Source: an uncultured Eubacteriales bacterium
GTDB taxonomy: Bacteria > Bacillota > Clostridia > Christensenellales > Borkfalkiaceae
Direction: 5' to 3'
DNA length: 27,903 nucleotides
Assembly (NCBI GenBank): GCA_900548285.1
Contig: URKE01000024.1
Coordinates: 1 to 27,903, forward strand
Part shown: in pieces, positions 1 through 9,089 of the stretch
Layout: every line of letters begins with the position of its first letter
Numbering within the stretch: the stretch's first letter is position 1
Made by a program: the position numbers and the translations under genes
The notes under the pieces: generated by a model
Seen by the model: only the letters and a program-made list of their open reading frames with translations
Told to the model about the DNA's origin: nothing
Database searches by the model: none

Positions 1-169
1 CCACTCTGTGGAACATAAGGTCGGTGTCGTTCGGATCGCTGTCCTTCTTAACGCCAATGTCAAGAATCTTCCAGCCCTTCTTTTCAAGGTGAGCCACAAC
101 CGCTTCCTTCAAAGGGAAGCCCGCGAAATCCGCGCCTACTACAAGGTATTTGTCTTTAATCGTTTTCAT
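1..169 (-). CDS. RpiB/LacA/LacB-family sugar-phosphate isomerase, N-terminal part
   Basis: The 56 visible residues begin MKTIKDKYLVVGADFAG and continue FPLKEAVVAHLEKKGWKILDIG, which matches the opening beta-strand and helix of RpiB/LacAB enzymes (GSDHAGFxLK...L...G..V.D.G). These cytoplasmic enzymes interconvert aldose and ketose phosphates, for example ribose-5-P/ribulose-5-P, allose-6-P or galactose-6-P. The usual Asp-His of SDHAG is Asp-Phe here (residues 13-14), so the substrate may not be the canonical one. An AGGAGG site at 179-184 lies 9 nt from the ATG at 169. The gene is cut by the window edge, so length and active-site cysteine cannot be judged. It is the last visible gene of the glycan locus, 41 nt after the GH99-like gene, which suggests a role in processing an imported sugar. 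Family call fairly sure, substrate unknown. Confidence 0.75.
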   Translation of the reverse strand, partial: MKTIKDKYLVVGADFAGFPLKEAVVAHLEKKGWKILDIGVKKDSDPNDTDLMFHRV

Positions 170-193
170 TTTCCTTAACCTCCTAATATTCTT

Positions 194-208
194 CGGGATT
201 TTATCCCG
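194..208 (-). other. small intergenic hairpin
   Basis: CGGGAT (194-199) and ATCCCG (203-208) form a 6-bp stem with a 3-nt loop, directly between the GH99-like stop codon and the RBS of the RpiB-like gene. There is no T-run after it on the minus strand, so it is more likely an mRNA-stability or spacing element than a terminator. Confidence 0.3.
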
Positions 209-210
209 TT

Positions 211-2022
211 TTATTCTTGGCTGGCATAAGAATACGCAAGTCTTCCTATCGGCGCAGAATCGCCTGAAACGTAATAATCCGCAATATCGTCGTATTTCGT
301 AACATTATCGGCAACTTTGAACGAAAACGACACCTCTTTTCCGTTCAGCCCGAGAGCGGCGCGCGGAATCGTAATCTGCATTCTGTTTCCCTTTAAGACG
401 TATTGAGCGTTGCCCGCGTTTTGCCAATTATACCCGCCGAAACATTTTTCCACCGACGTGGTGCCGTCGGCGTTCGGCGCGGCGTTCACCAGATAATTGA
501 ACATGGCAAAATTCGGGTCGCTGTTGTTCGTAGAGATAAACAGGTTCATCCAGTTTCTGTCCGTTCCGTTATACGCGGTGATATCATCCGCGGTTTCGAC
601 GAGAAAATAAACGTTTTCGTCGTCGTAAGCAACCTTTATGTTGACGATATCGTTTCTGTTGCTGTTGTCAACGTATTTATTTTTACCGGAAGCGTCCTTG
701 AAATCTCTCGCCATGGCGTCGCCGTTGAAATCGCGGTAAATGCGTTTAACGCTGCTCCACGCTTCGTCGTCGATCATTCCGGAGTTCACCGTCAGTTTAT
801 CGTAAACGTAACTCTTTTTCGCGGTGTAAGAAAACTCTCTGAGGTTTTTCATCATCTGAAGATAATAGTTGTCGTTATAACCGCCTTCCATCATCTCGAT
901 ATCTCTCGAATATTCGTGATTGTAAACGTCTACGAACTCGCCGGTCCCCGGTTGTTTCTGAGCCATCCACTCGTTCCAACTGCACATAAGCACCGTGTGA
1001 ACGCTGTCCTTGTTCTTAATGGCGTTATCCCACATATTCTGGAAACTCAAACCCTCTTTCCAGTCTCCTTCGACAACGCCCGTATAGTTATTGTAACCCC
1101 TCGAACATTCGGGCGACATTAAACTCACGCTCGTTGCCGAGCCGTGACCGTGCTGAGCGACCGGCACCGCCATATATCCGCTGTGATTCACCTGCGGGCA
1201 TTTCCAACTCATCCAGGGGAATCCGTCCTGCGTGTTCATTTCGCCATTCGGCCACTGAGATTCTTTCAGGTCGAAATACGTCCTCATTTTTTCGGAAACG
1301 TAATCCTTCTGATTGTTATACTTCGTCATATCCGAAGCGTAACCGTTGTTTTCCGTGTACCCTACGATCATCGGTCTGCCGTCAGGCGCAAACCAAAGGT
1401 CGTCCCAATTGCCGGATTTGTAATAATCTTTGTATATCTTGTTTACCGTAGTACCCGACATCGTGTTCGTATAGAACATCACTTTCGGCACGTCGAAACC
1501 CTGATCTTTATATTTACGCAACAAGCCGAGAAGAACTTCGCCGACTTCGAGGTAATCAAACCGATTCGTGGCGTCTATGCACAAAAAGTCCACGCCCGCC
1601 ATGGTGAAAAGTTCTATGTGCCTCGTCAGCACCCACGGATCCTGCATGTTATAGTAACCATATAAAGGTTTGCCCCAATAATAGAACTGTCCGGCGTCCG
1701 ACATGTCGGCAAGTTTATCCTGCCCTTCTTTGCCTGAATCGAGCAATAACTGAATATTGTTGATTTCATACTGCAGACCCGAATGCTGACCTTCCCAGAG
1801 CGAATACCATATTCCGACGTATTTGCCGTCCTCTTTCATATTCTTTGCCGAAATCACGCGCCCGAGATCGTCGGTGGCGCAAAGACTGTTGACGGTGAAA
1901 CGTTCATTCGAAATATCTCTTTCGTCTTTGGAGTCGGCGTTATCAGACGAACATCCGAGAAGCGAAAACGCGCAAGAAAACGAACAGCACATAGCGACAA
2001 GTCCTTTAAATATATTTTTCAT
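211..2022 (-). CDS. GH99/GH71-like lipoprotein glycosidase with C-terminal CBM9-like domain
   Basis: The 603-residue protein starts with a lipoprotein signal ending LLGC (Cys24), so it is probably anchored on the outer face of the membrane. Residues about 65-400 look like the GH99/GH71-like (WbsX-related) barrel: GIWYSLWEGQHS near 70-81, PLYGYYNMQDPWV near 119-131, AGVDFLCIDATN near 142-153, and the signature SWNEW at 348-352. Residues about 412-600 resemble the CBM9/DOMON-like sandwich (DDEAW, then VAYDDENVYFLVETADD near 464-480), which binds sugars. The ATG at 2022 is chosen because AAGGAG (2029-2034) lies 6 nt upstream; a TTG one codon earlier is less likely. It starts 10 nt after the SGNH gene, which implies translational coupling. 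Endo-acting trimming of surface glycan is inferred; the exact linkage cannot be read from the sequence. Confidence 0.7.
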   Translation of the reverse strand: MKNIFKGLVAMCCSFSCAFSLLGCSSDNADSKDERDISNERFTVNSLCATDDLGRVISAKNMKEDGKYVGIWYSLWEGQHSGLQYEINNIQLLLDSGKEGQDKLADMSDAGQFYYWGKPLYGYYNMQDPWVLTRHIELFTMAGVDFLCIDATNRFDYLEVGEVLLGLLRKYKDQGFDVPKVMFYTNTMSGTTVNKIYKDYYKSGNWDDLWFAPDGRPMIVGYTENNGYASDMTKYNNQKDYVSEKMRTYFDLKESQWPNGEMNTQDGFPWMSWKCPQVNHSGYMAVPVAQHGHGSATSVSLMSPECSRGYNNYTGVVEGDWKEGLSFQNMWDNAIKNKDSVHTVLMCSWNEWMAQKQPGTGEFVDVYNHEYSRDIEMMEGGYNDNYYLQMMKNLREFSYTAKKSYVYDKLTVNSGMIDDEAWSSVKRIYRDFNGDAMARDFKDASGKNKYVDNSNRNDIVNIKVAYDDENVYFLVETADDITAYNGTDRNWMNLFISTNNSDPNFAMFNYLVNAAPNADGTTSVEKCFGGYNWQNAGNAQYVLKGNRMQITIPRAALGLNGKEVSFSFKVADNVTKYDDIADYYVSGDSAPIGRLAYSYASQE

Positions 2023-2032
2023 CAAAATCTCC

Positions 2033-3310
2033 TTATCTGTACTCTACGAGAGCGGACATAATGTTCATTATGTAAAGTCTCGTGGAAAAATCGTTGACGT
2101 GGTTTATTCCGTTTGCCGTGATGTCCTCATATTTTTTAACTTTGAGCATCGTTTTGTTTATGGGGAACATATTGAGCGTGTAAACGTCGTCGAAAGAAGT
2201 TTTAAGTTCTTCCATAGCCGCGCAATATGAGTCGAATTTATCGTAAGAATAAACGTTCGGCGCGGCGCTCAATGCGTCGATTATAAGTATTTCGGTGTCG
2301 GGACTCAATGATTGCATCTTCATCACGATCGTTTCCATATAATACTTATAAGTATCGGCGGATTCGTTGGCGCCGAGGTCGTTGATGCCGAAGTGAACTA
2401 TAAGCAAATCGGGGGTTTCCGCGGCGAGGGCTTTGATTTGTTTGTTCTCGCAGCCCCAACCCGCCGTTTTGCCGCCGACCGCCTTATTAACAACGGTAAT
2501 TTCGGAAGAATATTTTGATTCGAGCGCGGGTTTTAAGAGATTCACCCAGGACGGGAAGAAAGGTTCGTGCTTGAAATATTCGCTCGAAGAGCATCCTTCC
2601 GCCACGCTGTCGCCCGTAACCGCTATTTTAATTTTTTCTCCCGCCGCGAGTTTCGCTTTGAGTTTAGGCATACCCGAAGTCGCGTATGCAGCGAAATCTT
2701 CTTCGACCAGATCTTTCACGTCGTAAACGTAACTCACCTGAATCTGATTGCCGTAAAAAAGAGGACTTTCAGTATACACAACGGGCCCCATCTGCATACA
2801 GTCCGTGAGAATATTCGTGAAATCGTTCATGCCCGCAACCATTCTGTAGCCGTCCGGCAACTGTTTTCCGCTCACGTTGTCCGCCGTGAGATAAGGCAGT
2901 CCGCTGTCCTTCGTTATGCTTATGACGTTCCCGTTCACGGCGTATTTATCGGAGGCGAATTCATTCTTCCATGTGTAATCTCTTACCGACAGTATTTTAA
3001 TCGGCTTATACTGAAGTTTTCCACTTATCGTTTTTCCATCGTCGACAAGCAGAACGGTTTCGTTATAAATTACGTTCCCTAAAAAATAGGGCGTGATCTG
3101 TTCGTCGAAATCGAACTTGTATTTTGCCTTTTCTTCTTCTATGTAATAAGGATATTTCTTTGCCATATCTTCACTCTCGCTTTCACTCGTCGTGCTGTTT
3201 GTCGTGTCGCTTGCAGTGTCGCTCGTCATTCCGCCGGGCGTTCCGCACCCACCGCACAATGCAAGCACAAACGCGGCAAGAGCCATCGTCGTTGCCAAAA
3301 TTTTTCTCAT
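2033..3310 (-). CDS. SGNH/GDSL-family esterase-like lipoprotein
   Basis: 425 residues. The signal peptide ends with a Cys-rich lipobox (LCGGC; Cys22 most likely, Cys19 possible), then comes a Ser/Thr/Asp-rich linker (about 24-50). The C-terminal half (226-425) is an SGNH hydrolase: block I TGDSVAEG (Ser235), block II GGKTAG (279-284), block III GIND (308-311), block V NGINHVND (His404). Such enzymes are often carbohydrate O-acetylesterases; the N-terminal half (about 60-215) resembles the beta-sandwich often found before them. The catalytic Asp normally three residues before His404 is Gly401, with Asn400 at -4, so the triad may be degenerate or use Asp407. The ATG at 3310 is preferred over the GTG at 3319 because the GTG lies within the likely SD (AGAGGTG). 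It lies 12 nt after the rhamnosidase gene. Removing acetyl groups from a rhamnose-containing glycan is inference. Confidence 0.75.
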   Translation of the reverse strand: MRKILATTMALAAFVLALCGGCGTPGGMTSDTASDTTNSTTSESESEDMAKKYPYYIEEEKAKYKFDFDEQITPYFLGNVIYNETVLLVDDGKTISGKLQYKPIKILSVRDYTWKNEFASDKYAVNGNVISITKDSGLPYLTADNVSGKQLPDGYRMVAGMNDFTNILTDCMQMGPVVYTESPLFYGNQIQVSYVYDVKDLVEEDFAAYATSGMPKLKAKLAAGEKIKIAVTGDSVAEGCSSSEYFKHEPFFPSWVNLLKPALESKYSSEITVVNKAVGGKTAGWGCENKQIKALAAETPDLLIVHFGINDLGANESADTYKYYMETIVMKMQSLSPDTEILIIDALSAAPNVYSYDKFDSYCAAMEELKTSFDDVYTLNMFPINKTMLKVKKYEDITANGINHVNDFSTRLYIMNIMSALVEYR

Positions 3311-3322
3311 CGTTTTCACCTC

Positions 3323-5794
3323 TTAAATTTTAAAATAATTATCTCCGCTTTCCAACGGTATAACGGTTTTCCCTTCGTCCAGCACGAGTTTGCCTTTCGC
3401 GCCGTAGGGAAGGATTATTTTATAGATGATTTTTCCGTCCCGCTTTTCCCATTCGGAAGAAACAAGTCCGCGCACCGTTTCCACGCTCGCTTTAACGAAC
3501 GTGAGATCGTTGTTCGTCTGCGGTTTTATCGTTATCTCATTGCACGCATAAGCGTCGTTTTCCACGTTTATGCCGGCAAGGCAGTTATAAAACACTCCGT
3601 CGTAAGCGGAAAACATCGGATGATCGAACGAGTGCATTTCGCACTGCATTTCCTTTTCCCATCTTTCCCACACGGTAGTCGCGCCGCATTCGACCATATA
3701 CCCCCAGCCGGGATATTCTCTGTTCGTCAAAGCCCTGATCACCGTATCGGAATAACCGTTCTCCGCAAGCGCGTAAAGAACGTGTTTATACCCCTGATTT
3801 CCGCAAGTGAGATGATAGTTTTCGGCGATTACGTCGTCGTTTATCTGCCTGACGAGTTCGGGAATATATTCCTTTGCGGCAAACCCGAACGAAACCGCTA
3901 TCGCGTTTGCGGTCTGGCTTCCGTTTTCGTAACGTATATTCTTTTTATCGAAAAACTTCCCGTTTAAAGCCGCTGCGCTTTCTTTCGCCATTTCGTCGTA
4001 TTTCAAAGCGTCGGCTTCGTTGCCGCAAATGCCTGCGAGTTGAGATAACAGTTTTATCTGCCAATATACGTATGTGGACGAGATGTATTCGCCGGAAACC
4101 CTTGCTTTTATATACTTTTCGGGCATTACCCAATCGCCGTAATAAGAATATCCGACGATGTAATTATCCGATTTTCCGACAAGGAAATCCACCCACTTTT
4201 TGCACGCTCCGTAACTTTCATTAACCAACGCTTTATCGCCGTAAAAACGATAGGCGTTGAGCGTGAAAACAAGCATCGCCGCGCAGACGGGATCGGCGGG
4301 AATCGTGCCGCCGATAAAAGGCGCGGTGTCCGCGATCGCTCCGTTTTCGCGCTGAGTGTCCATAAAATCATAAACGCATTTTCTCAGCATTTTGGCAAGA
4401 TCGAAGTTGTTTATGTTCTGGTATATTCTCGACGACAAGTCGTTGAGCCACATCAGTCTTTCGTCTCTTTGCGGACAATCCGTCATGATGGAATGAAGGT
4501 TATTTTTCTCCGTCATAACAGCCATTTCGTGCAGTTTGTTCACGGTTTCGTCGGAACAGGAGAAAGTTCCCGTGTTTTTCACCGAATTGTAAACATGCTC
4601 GGCGACCACGCGGATTATCTCCGCCTTTCCTTCGATTTTCATCTGCATGTATCTGAATCCGTGATATGTAAACGAGGGGGCGTAATCTTCCGCTTCGCCA
4701 CCCGCAAGAATATACGTATCCGTACAAGCCGCGCTTCTCAAATTGAGTTGGTTTATACTGCCGTCGTCTTTAAGATCTTCGGCGAATCTCATCGTGATTT
4801 TCGCGCCGGCTTCGCCGCGAACCCTGATGTTGACCCAGCCCGCGATATTCTGTCCGAAATCGTAAATCGTTTCGCCGTTCGGCAAAACGTTGACGGATTT
4901 CACGCCGAACGCGCCGTTAACCTTAATCGGCTCAATCACTTCGGGAACGAGTTCCGCCCTTTCCTGAAGCGCGCGGAAAGTGAACAGCCAGCCGTTACCC
5001 CACGTCGGGAAAACGCCGTCCGTTTCTTTCCATTTGCCTATGTTTTTGTCAATACTCGCGTCGTAAGTTTCGCCCTGATAAATTCCGTCGCCGATTACCG
5101 GCCCTGCGGTCTGCCACCATTTTCCGTCTATTTCTGTATGATCTTCAAAGACCTCGCCGTCGGCGTAATCGACGTAAATCTGCGCAAGCATAGTGCGCTT
5201 GCCGAACCATCCGTGACCCATATGAACGGCTATGCAGTTCTTGCCTGGGCGCAGGAATTTTTCTACGGGATAGGTTACGTAACAAATTCTTCTCGTATAA
5301 TCCGTCTGAGAGGGCGCGAGTTTTCTGTCGTCGACCTTTTCGCCGTTGATAAACAGTTCGTGATAGCCGAGAGCGACGAGATAAACTCTCGCTCTCGAAA
5401 TATCTTTTTCGCCGATAAAAAACTCTTCTCTGACGATGAGGCTGTTCGCGTTAAACTCTGCGTTCGTACCGACCCATGCGCCGTGCCACTCCGATTTATC
5501 GGTGATGCCGAGTTCGAAAAAACCTTCTCCGCGTTCGGTTTTGCCGTCCTCGTAACCCACTTCGAGATACACGTTCACCCTTTGTCTGGATTTCAGTTGT
5601 TTTCCGCAATATTCCGCGCCCACGCTTTCTTCGGTAAAAATCCTGCCGCTATCCCACAAAACTTCCTTCGTGAAAGCGTCCTTAGCGACTATCGAATAGT
5701 ATTTCTGCTTTTTATCGTTCACCCACGAAAAACGGGGCGTTAAGTTGTTTATGCCTACGGGATTTATAGTGTAATCTGTTTTTATAATCTTCAT
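3323..5794 (-). CDS. GH78 alpha-L-rhamnosidase, cytoplasmic
   Basis: The 823-residue protein has the full GH78 layout: an N-terminal fibronectin-type strand region (TPRFSW at 19-24, LWDSG at 46-50), a beta-sandwich/CBM67-like middle (YHELFING near 144-151), the strand module with YDFGQNIAGW (311-320), an (alpha/alpha)6 barrel, and a C-terminal sandwich. Catalytic-region motifs are TDCPQRDER (438-446) with Asp452 after it, and VECGATTVWERW (701-712, Glu710), matching the acid and base segments of the family. There is no signal peptide, so it should hydrolyse terminal alpha-L-rhamnose from imported oligosaccharides in the cytosol. AAAGGA (5800-5805) precedes the ATG, and the upstream permease stops only 2 nt away, so it is cotranscribed with the transporter. 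Family assignment is firm; aglycone specificity is unknown. Confidence 0.93.
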   Translation of the reverse strand: MKIIKTDYTINPVGINNLTPRFSWVNDKKQKYYSIVAKDAFTKEVLWDSGRIFTEESVGAEYCGKQLKSRQRVNVYLEVGYEDGKTERGEGFFELGITDKSEWHGAWVGTNAEFNANSLIVREEFFIGEKDISRARVYLVALGYHELFINGEKVDDRKLAPSQTDYTRRICYVTYPVEKFLRPGKNCIAVHMGHGWFGKRTMLAQIYVDYADGEVFEDHTEIDGKWWQTAGPVIGDGIYQGETYDASIDKNIGKWKETDGVFPTWGNGWLFTFRALQERAELVPEVIEPIKVNGAFGVKSVNVLPNGETIYDFGQNIAGWVNIRVRGEAGAKITMRFAEDLKDDGSINQLNLRSAACTDTYILAGGEAEDYAPSFTYHGFRYMQMKIEGKAEIIRVVAEHVYNSVKNTGTFSCSDETVNKLHEMAVMTEKNNLHSIMTDCPQRDERLMWLNDLSSRIYQNINNFDLAKMLRKCVYDFMDTQRENGAIADTAPFIGGTIPADPVCAAMLVFTLNAYRFYGDKALVNESYGACKKWVDFLVGKSDNYIVGYSYYGDWVMPEKYIKARVSGEYISSTYVYWQIKLLSQLAGICGNEADALKYDEMAKESAAALNGKFFDKKNIRYENGSQTANAIAVSFGFAAKEYIPELVRQINDDVIAENYHLTCGNQGYKHVLYALAENGYSDTVIRALTNREYPGWGYMVECGATTVWERWEKEMQCEMHSFDHPMFSAYDGVFYNCLAGINVENDAYACNEITIKPQTNNDLTFVKASVETVRGLVSSEWEKRDGKIIYKIILPYGAKGKLVLDEGKTVIPLESGDNYFKI

Positions 5795-5796
5795 TT

Positions 5797-6663
5797 TTAT
5801 CCTTTTATGCCTCCGATTTTAACTCCGCCTATCATTTGTTTCTGGAAGCAGAAAAACAAAATCGCGGGGAATATCGTCATACAAACTGCCATCGCCATTT
5901 TTACGTTAGTCAGAAGACTCGCGTCGCCCGACGCGCCGAAATGATAGAAGAACGCGACCGCTACGGTAAACTTTGCGTCCGATTTCAGATAAATGAGCGG
6001 ACCCTGAAAGTCGTTCCACTTGGCAATCGCCATTCCTATTCCTATATACACGCATACGTTAAAACACAAAGGCATTATTATTTTCCAGAAAATCTGCCAT
6101 ATGTTCGCGCCGTCTATCCTCGCGGCGTTGTCGAATTCCTTCGGCAAAGCGCGCATGAACTGCACTATAAGAAATATCTGCATTCCGCTCCCGCCGAAAA
6201 ACGCGCCGATAAATTGCGAAGCGAGTTTATCGTACAAGCCGAAATCTCTGAACAGGAGATATTGCGGAACCTGCAATACGGAAGACGGAATCATGCTCGT
6301 TGCGAGAATCAGTGCGAATATCTGGTTCCTTCCTTTAAACCTCGCTCTTGCGAGGGGATACGCCACAAGGCAACTCGTAAGCGGCACAAGCACGGCGTTG
6401 ACGATAACGACGACGAACGAATTGAAAAAGTATTTGAAATACTCGCCGAGTTGCAAATAATTTTCAAACGATGGCTTTGTGGGAAAAAGTTTTATCACGC
6501 TTGCGTTTATGTCCGTAATCGACATAAAACTTTTGGACACCATAAACAAATACGGAAATAAAAGTATCGCAAGCAAAACAACAGACACGGCGTATCTTAC
6601 CGTATATTCCGCAATCGTTTTTCTCTTTTTCTTTCTTTTATATTCTTCTATAACGGTATTCAT
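5797..6663 (-). CDS. Carbohydrate ABC transporter permease, MalG/CUT1 type
   Basis: 288 residues with about six membrane segments (first about 25-45, then about 80-102, 115-138, 150-170, 200-218, 256-273). The cytoplasmic EAA loop that docks the ATPase is seen at 179-199 (NAARIDGANIWQIFWKIIMPL). It is the MalG-like half of a CUT1 sugar importer. The ATG at 6663 shares one base with the TGA of the preceding permease (TGATG), a classic coupled start; the open frame extends upstream but only as an overlap with that gene. The basic stretch KRKKKRK at 9-15 fits a cytoplasmic N-terminus. Substrate is inferred from the adjacent rhamnosidase. Confidence 0.9.
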   Translation of the reverse strand: MNTVIEEYKRKKKRKTIAEYTVRYAVSVVLLAILLFPYLFMVSKSFMSITDINASVIKLFPTKPSFENYLQLGEYFKYFFNSFVVVIVNAVLVPLTSCLVAYPLARARFKGRNQIFALILATSMIPSSVLQVPQYLLFRDFGLYDKLASQFIGAFFGGSGMQIFLIVQFMRALPKEFDNAARIDGANIWQIFWKIIMPLCFNVCVYIGIGMAIAKWNDFQGPLIYLKSDAKFTVAVAFFYHFGASGDASLLTNVKMAMAVCMTIFPAILFFCFQKQMIGGVKIGGIKG

Positions 6664-7604
6664 CAGTTTTCGTCTCCGTAAAACACCCAGCGGCTCGTTT
6701 TGAACATAATCGCTATAAGACAGGCGATGAACACGAACAAAATCCATGCCATCGCGCAGGCGAATCCGTATTCGTTGCGCGTTCCGGAAAACGCCGTGCA
6801 GTAAATTCTGACCGAGATGAAATCCATCGCGCCGTTGATTCCTCGCCCGACGTAAGCGTAACTGTCGAACACCTGCATGCACCCGATAACCGCGCAGATA
6901 ACGTTATAAAAAATTATCGGCGTGGTCATGGGTATGGTCAGTTTAAACAACTTGACAAAGGCGTTCGCGCCGTCTATTTCCGCCGCCTCGTAAATTTCCG
7001 TGCTTATGTTTTTAAGCGCGGCAAGCCAGATTATCATTCCGCCACCGATACCCCACTGCGAAGTGACGAGGAAAGTTATGAACTGCGTGTTTTCCGCGCT
7101 GTAAAAAGTCAGTTTTCCGAGGTTGAGATTGGTGAGCATCTGGTTTATTATGCCGCCCGCGGAATTGCTGCTGTAAGCAAGCATATCGAGCCAAACCTGA
7201 CCGAACGCTATACTCGGAATGAGAACCGGAAGATAAAACAACAATCTTAACGTCTTTACGCCCTTTATTTCTTTCTTTAAAAACAACGCGAGCGAATACG
7301 ACAACACCAGATTCAGCGGAATGGACGTGACGGAGTAAAGAATCGTAAGCCCGAAAGACTTGGCGATATCTTTTCCGTATCCGAACTCCGAATAATCGAA
7401 TATCTTTTTGTATTGAAACAGACCCGCTTGTTTGTAAAACGTTCCGTTAAAGTCCGTGAAAGAATATATGAGCGACATTATAAGCGGATAAGCCACAAAA
7501 ATCGCAAATCCGAGAATAAACGGCATTAAAAACAGATAATATCCGTATTCCCGCGATATCCACCTTGTAAACTTATTCTTTTTCTTTAAAGCGACGCTTT
7601 GCAT
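6663..7604 (-). CDS. Carbohydrate ABC transporter permease, MalF/CUT1 type (LplB/UgpA-like)
   Basis: 313 residues, six predicted membrane helices (first about 21-43, last about 282-301), EAA loop at 204-226 (IYEAAEIDGANAFVKLFKLTIPM). It pairs with the next permease to form the membrane channel of a sugar importer. The ATG at 7604 is chosen because the protein begins MQSVALKKKNKFTRW, the usual basic N-terminus, and it lies 2 nt after the stop of the solute-binding gene. There is no good Shine-Dalgarno sequence at a normal distance, so initiation probably depends on translational coupling. The last codons overlap the ATG of the second permease by 1 nt. The short periplasmic region compared with E. 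coli MalF is typical for Gram-positive CUT1 permeases. Confidence 0.9.
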   Translation of the reverse strand: MQSVALKKKNKFTRWISREYGYYLFLMPFILGFAIFVAYPLIMSLIYSFTDFNGTFYKQAGLFQYKKIFDYSEFGYGKDIAKSFGLTILYSVTSIPLNLVLSYSLALFLKKEIKGVKTLRLLFYLPVLIPSIAFGQVWLDMLAYSSNSAGGIINQMLTNLNLGKLTFYSAENTQFITFLVTSQWGIGGGMIIWLAALKNISTEIYEAAEIDGANAFVKLFKLTIPMTTPIIFYNVICAVIGCMQVFDSYAYVGRGINGAMDFISVRIYCTAFSGTRNEYGFACAMAWILFVFIACLIAIMFKTSRWVFYGDEN

Positions 7605-7606
7605 AT

Positions 7607-9064
7607 TTATTGTTTGTTTTTCTCCCTGCCAATGTAGTAAGAAATAAGTCCCGCCTGGTTTTCTATCGCTTCGGCGACGTCCGCGTTTGATTTTGCGTCG
7701 TCGATGCCGGCAAATACGCTTTGAATGCACATCAGAACGTCGCTCTGAATGTTGTTGGGAATGTATTTGTAAAAGTCTCTGGTGGACGAAAACGGAGAAT
7801 TCGCGCTGCCCGCCATATAAACGAACGCGTCGTTATCGAACGCGCTGCCGAGATTCTCGTGCGTGTAAGTTCTCCAGGCGGCGTTTTCATCGTTTATGAG
7901 CGATTTAAGCACGGGAACGCAGTTGCCGGTTTTCGAGAATGCGTTCTGTCCCGCTTCGGAAACCACGAATTTAAGGAAAAGCCACGCAGCCGTTTTGTTC
8001 ACGGCGTATTTATACATTCCGTAACCGGAAGAACCGCCGCCCACGGCGTAATTCGTACCGAATTGAGGAATCGCCGTAACTCCGAGTTTTTTAACGCCTT
8101 TTACTTGTTTAGTGGTCGTCAGTAAGTCCGAAAGACATGCTCTCGCCTGAAAATAAACGGCGGATTGCTGCATTCTGAAATTAACGCCCGAATTAGTGGT
8201 CTGACATTTTTCGAAATAGCCAAGGTCTTTTAACTGTTTCCAGAAATAAACCGCGTTTTTCGTTTCCTGACTGTTAAGCGCGCTTTCGCCGTTTGCGTTT
8301 ATCACTTCGCCGCCGAACTGCTTGATGAGCGGCCAGCACCAGGAATCCCAGCAGGAGTTCACGTCGACGAGATACTTGACCGCAGTTTTATAAGGAACGC
8401 CATAGCCGTTGGTCGCGTCGCTTTTTTCAAGCCCCGTTTTGAGTTCGGAGAGCATCGTCATGAAATCGTCTTTGCTCATCTTTGCCGTGGGATAATCGAC
8501 TCCGGCGGCGTCGAATATTTCCTGATTGAAATACATTACCACCTGATTGTAGTCTCTCGGCATTAGATACAGCGTGCCGTCTATTTCGGAAACCGAAACG
8601 GATTCGTCCATAAGCGAAGAAAGGTCGAACGAATCGTCCTTTTCTATAATTTTACTCAACGGGAAAAGTATATCGAGATCGTAAAGCACGTCGAGATAAT
8701 CCTGAGCGAACCAGAAAACGTCCTCCATCGCGCCGTATTCGCCTTTACTGAAAGCGTAACTCGCGTTGTTTCTGATGCTACCGTAATATCCGTCGAGCGG
8801 ATATTGATTTATTTTTACGGTTATATACGGATATTGCTCGTTGAAAGCGGACACGAGAGCGTTTATGGTGTTTATCTCGCTTTCCTGACCCGAAATCGCT
8901 ATCGACAAACTGCCCTGATAATTCGAGTCCGCGTCGAGATTTATGCTTTTAACCGCTTCGTCGATTTCGTTGCCCGACGCGTCGCCGCCGCCTTTTTGCA
9001 TGCACGAACAGCAAAGCGTTAAAGCGATTATCATCGTTATGAACAAACACATTAACTTTTTCAT
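7607..9064 (-). CDS. Extracellular sugar-binding lipoprotein of ABC transporter (CUT1)
   Basis: 485 residues with a lipoprotein signal (MKKLMCLFITMIIALTLCCSC, mature Cys21). The body is a family-1-type solute-binding protein: GSLSIAISGQESEINTINALVSAFNEQYP (about 55-83) is the opening strand/helix, followed by two-lobed periplasmic-binding segments including DDFMTMLSELKTGL, YLMPRDYNQVVMYFNQEIF and GGGSSGYGMYKYAVNKTAAWLFLKFV near the hinge. It captures the oligosaccharide outside the membrane and hands it to the two permeases that follow after 2 nt. AAGGAG (9074-9079) is 9 nt from the ATG. A stable hairpin precedes the gene (9090-9120). No ATPase gene follows, which is common for CUT1 systems that share a multitask MsmX-type ATPase encoded elsewhere. 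Confidence 0.92.
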   Translation of the reverse strand: MKKLMCLFITMIIALTLCCSCMQKGGGDASGNEIDEAVKSINLDADSNYQGSLSIAISGQESEINTINALVSAFNEQYPYITVKINQYPLDGYYGSIRNNASYAFSKGEYGAMEDVFWFAQDYLDVLYDLDILFPLSKIIEKDDSFDLSSLMDESVSVSEIDGTLYLMPRDYNQVVMYFNQEIFDAAGVDYPTAKMSKDDFMTMLSELKTGLEKSDATNGYGVPYKTAVKYLVDVNSCWDSWCWPLIKQFGGEVINANGESALNSQETKNAVYFWKQLKDLGYFEKCQTTNSGVNFRMQQSAVYFQARACLSDLLTTTKQVKGVKKLGVTAIPQFGTNYAVGGGSSGYGMYKYAVNKTAAWLFLKFVVSEAGQNAFSKTGNCVPVLKSLINDENAAWRTYTHENLGSAFDNDAFVYMAGSANSPFSSTRDFYKYIPNNIQSDVLMCIQSVFAGIDDAKSNADVAEAIENQAGLISYYIGREKNKQ

Positions 9065-9089
9065 ATAATTTTTCTCCTTATTGACGCAA

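Noticed and set aside
4469..5743. 424-codon open frame on the plus strand inside the rhamnosidase gene
   Set aside because: Same shadow effect; the GH78 motifs are on the minus strand.
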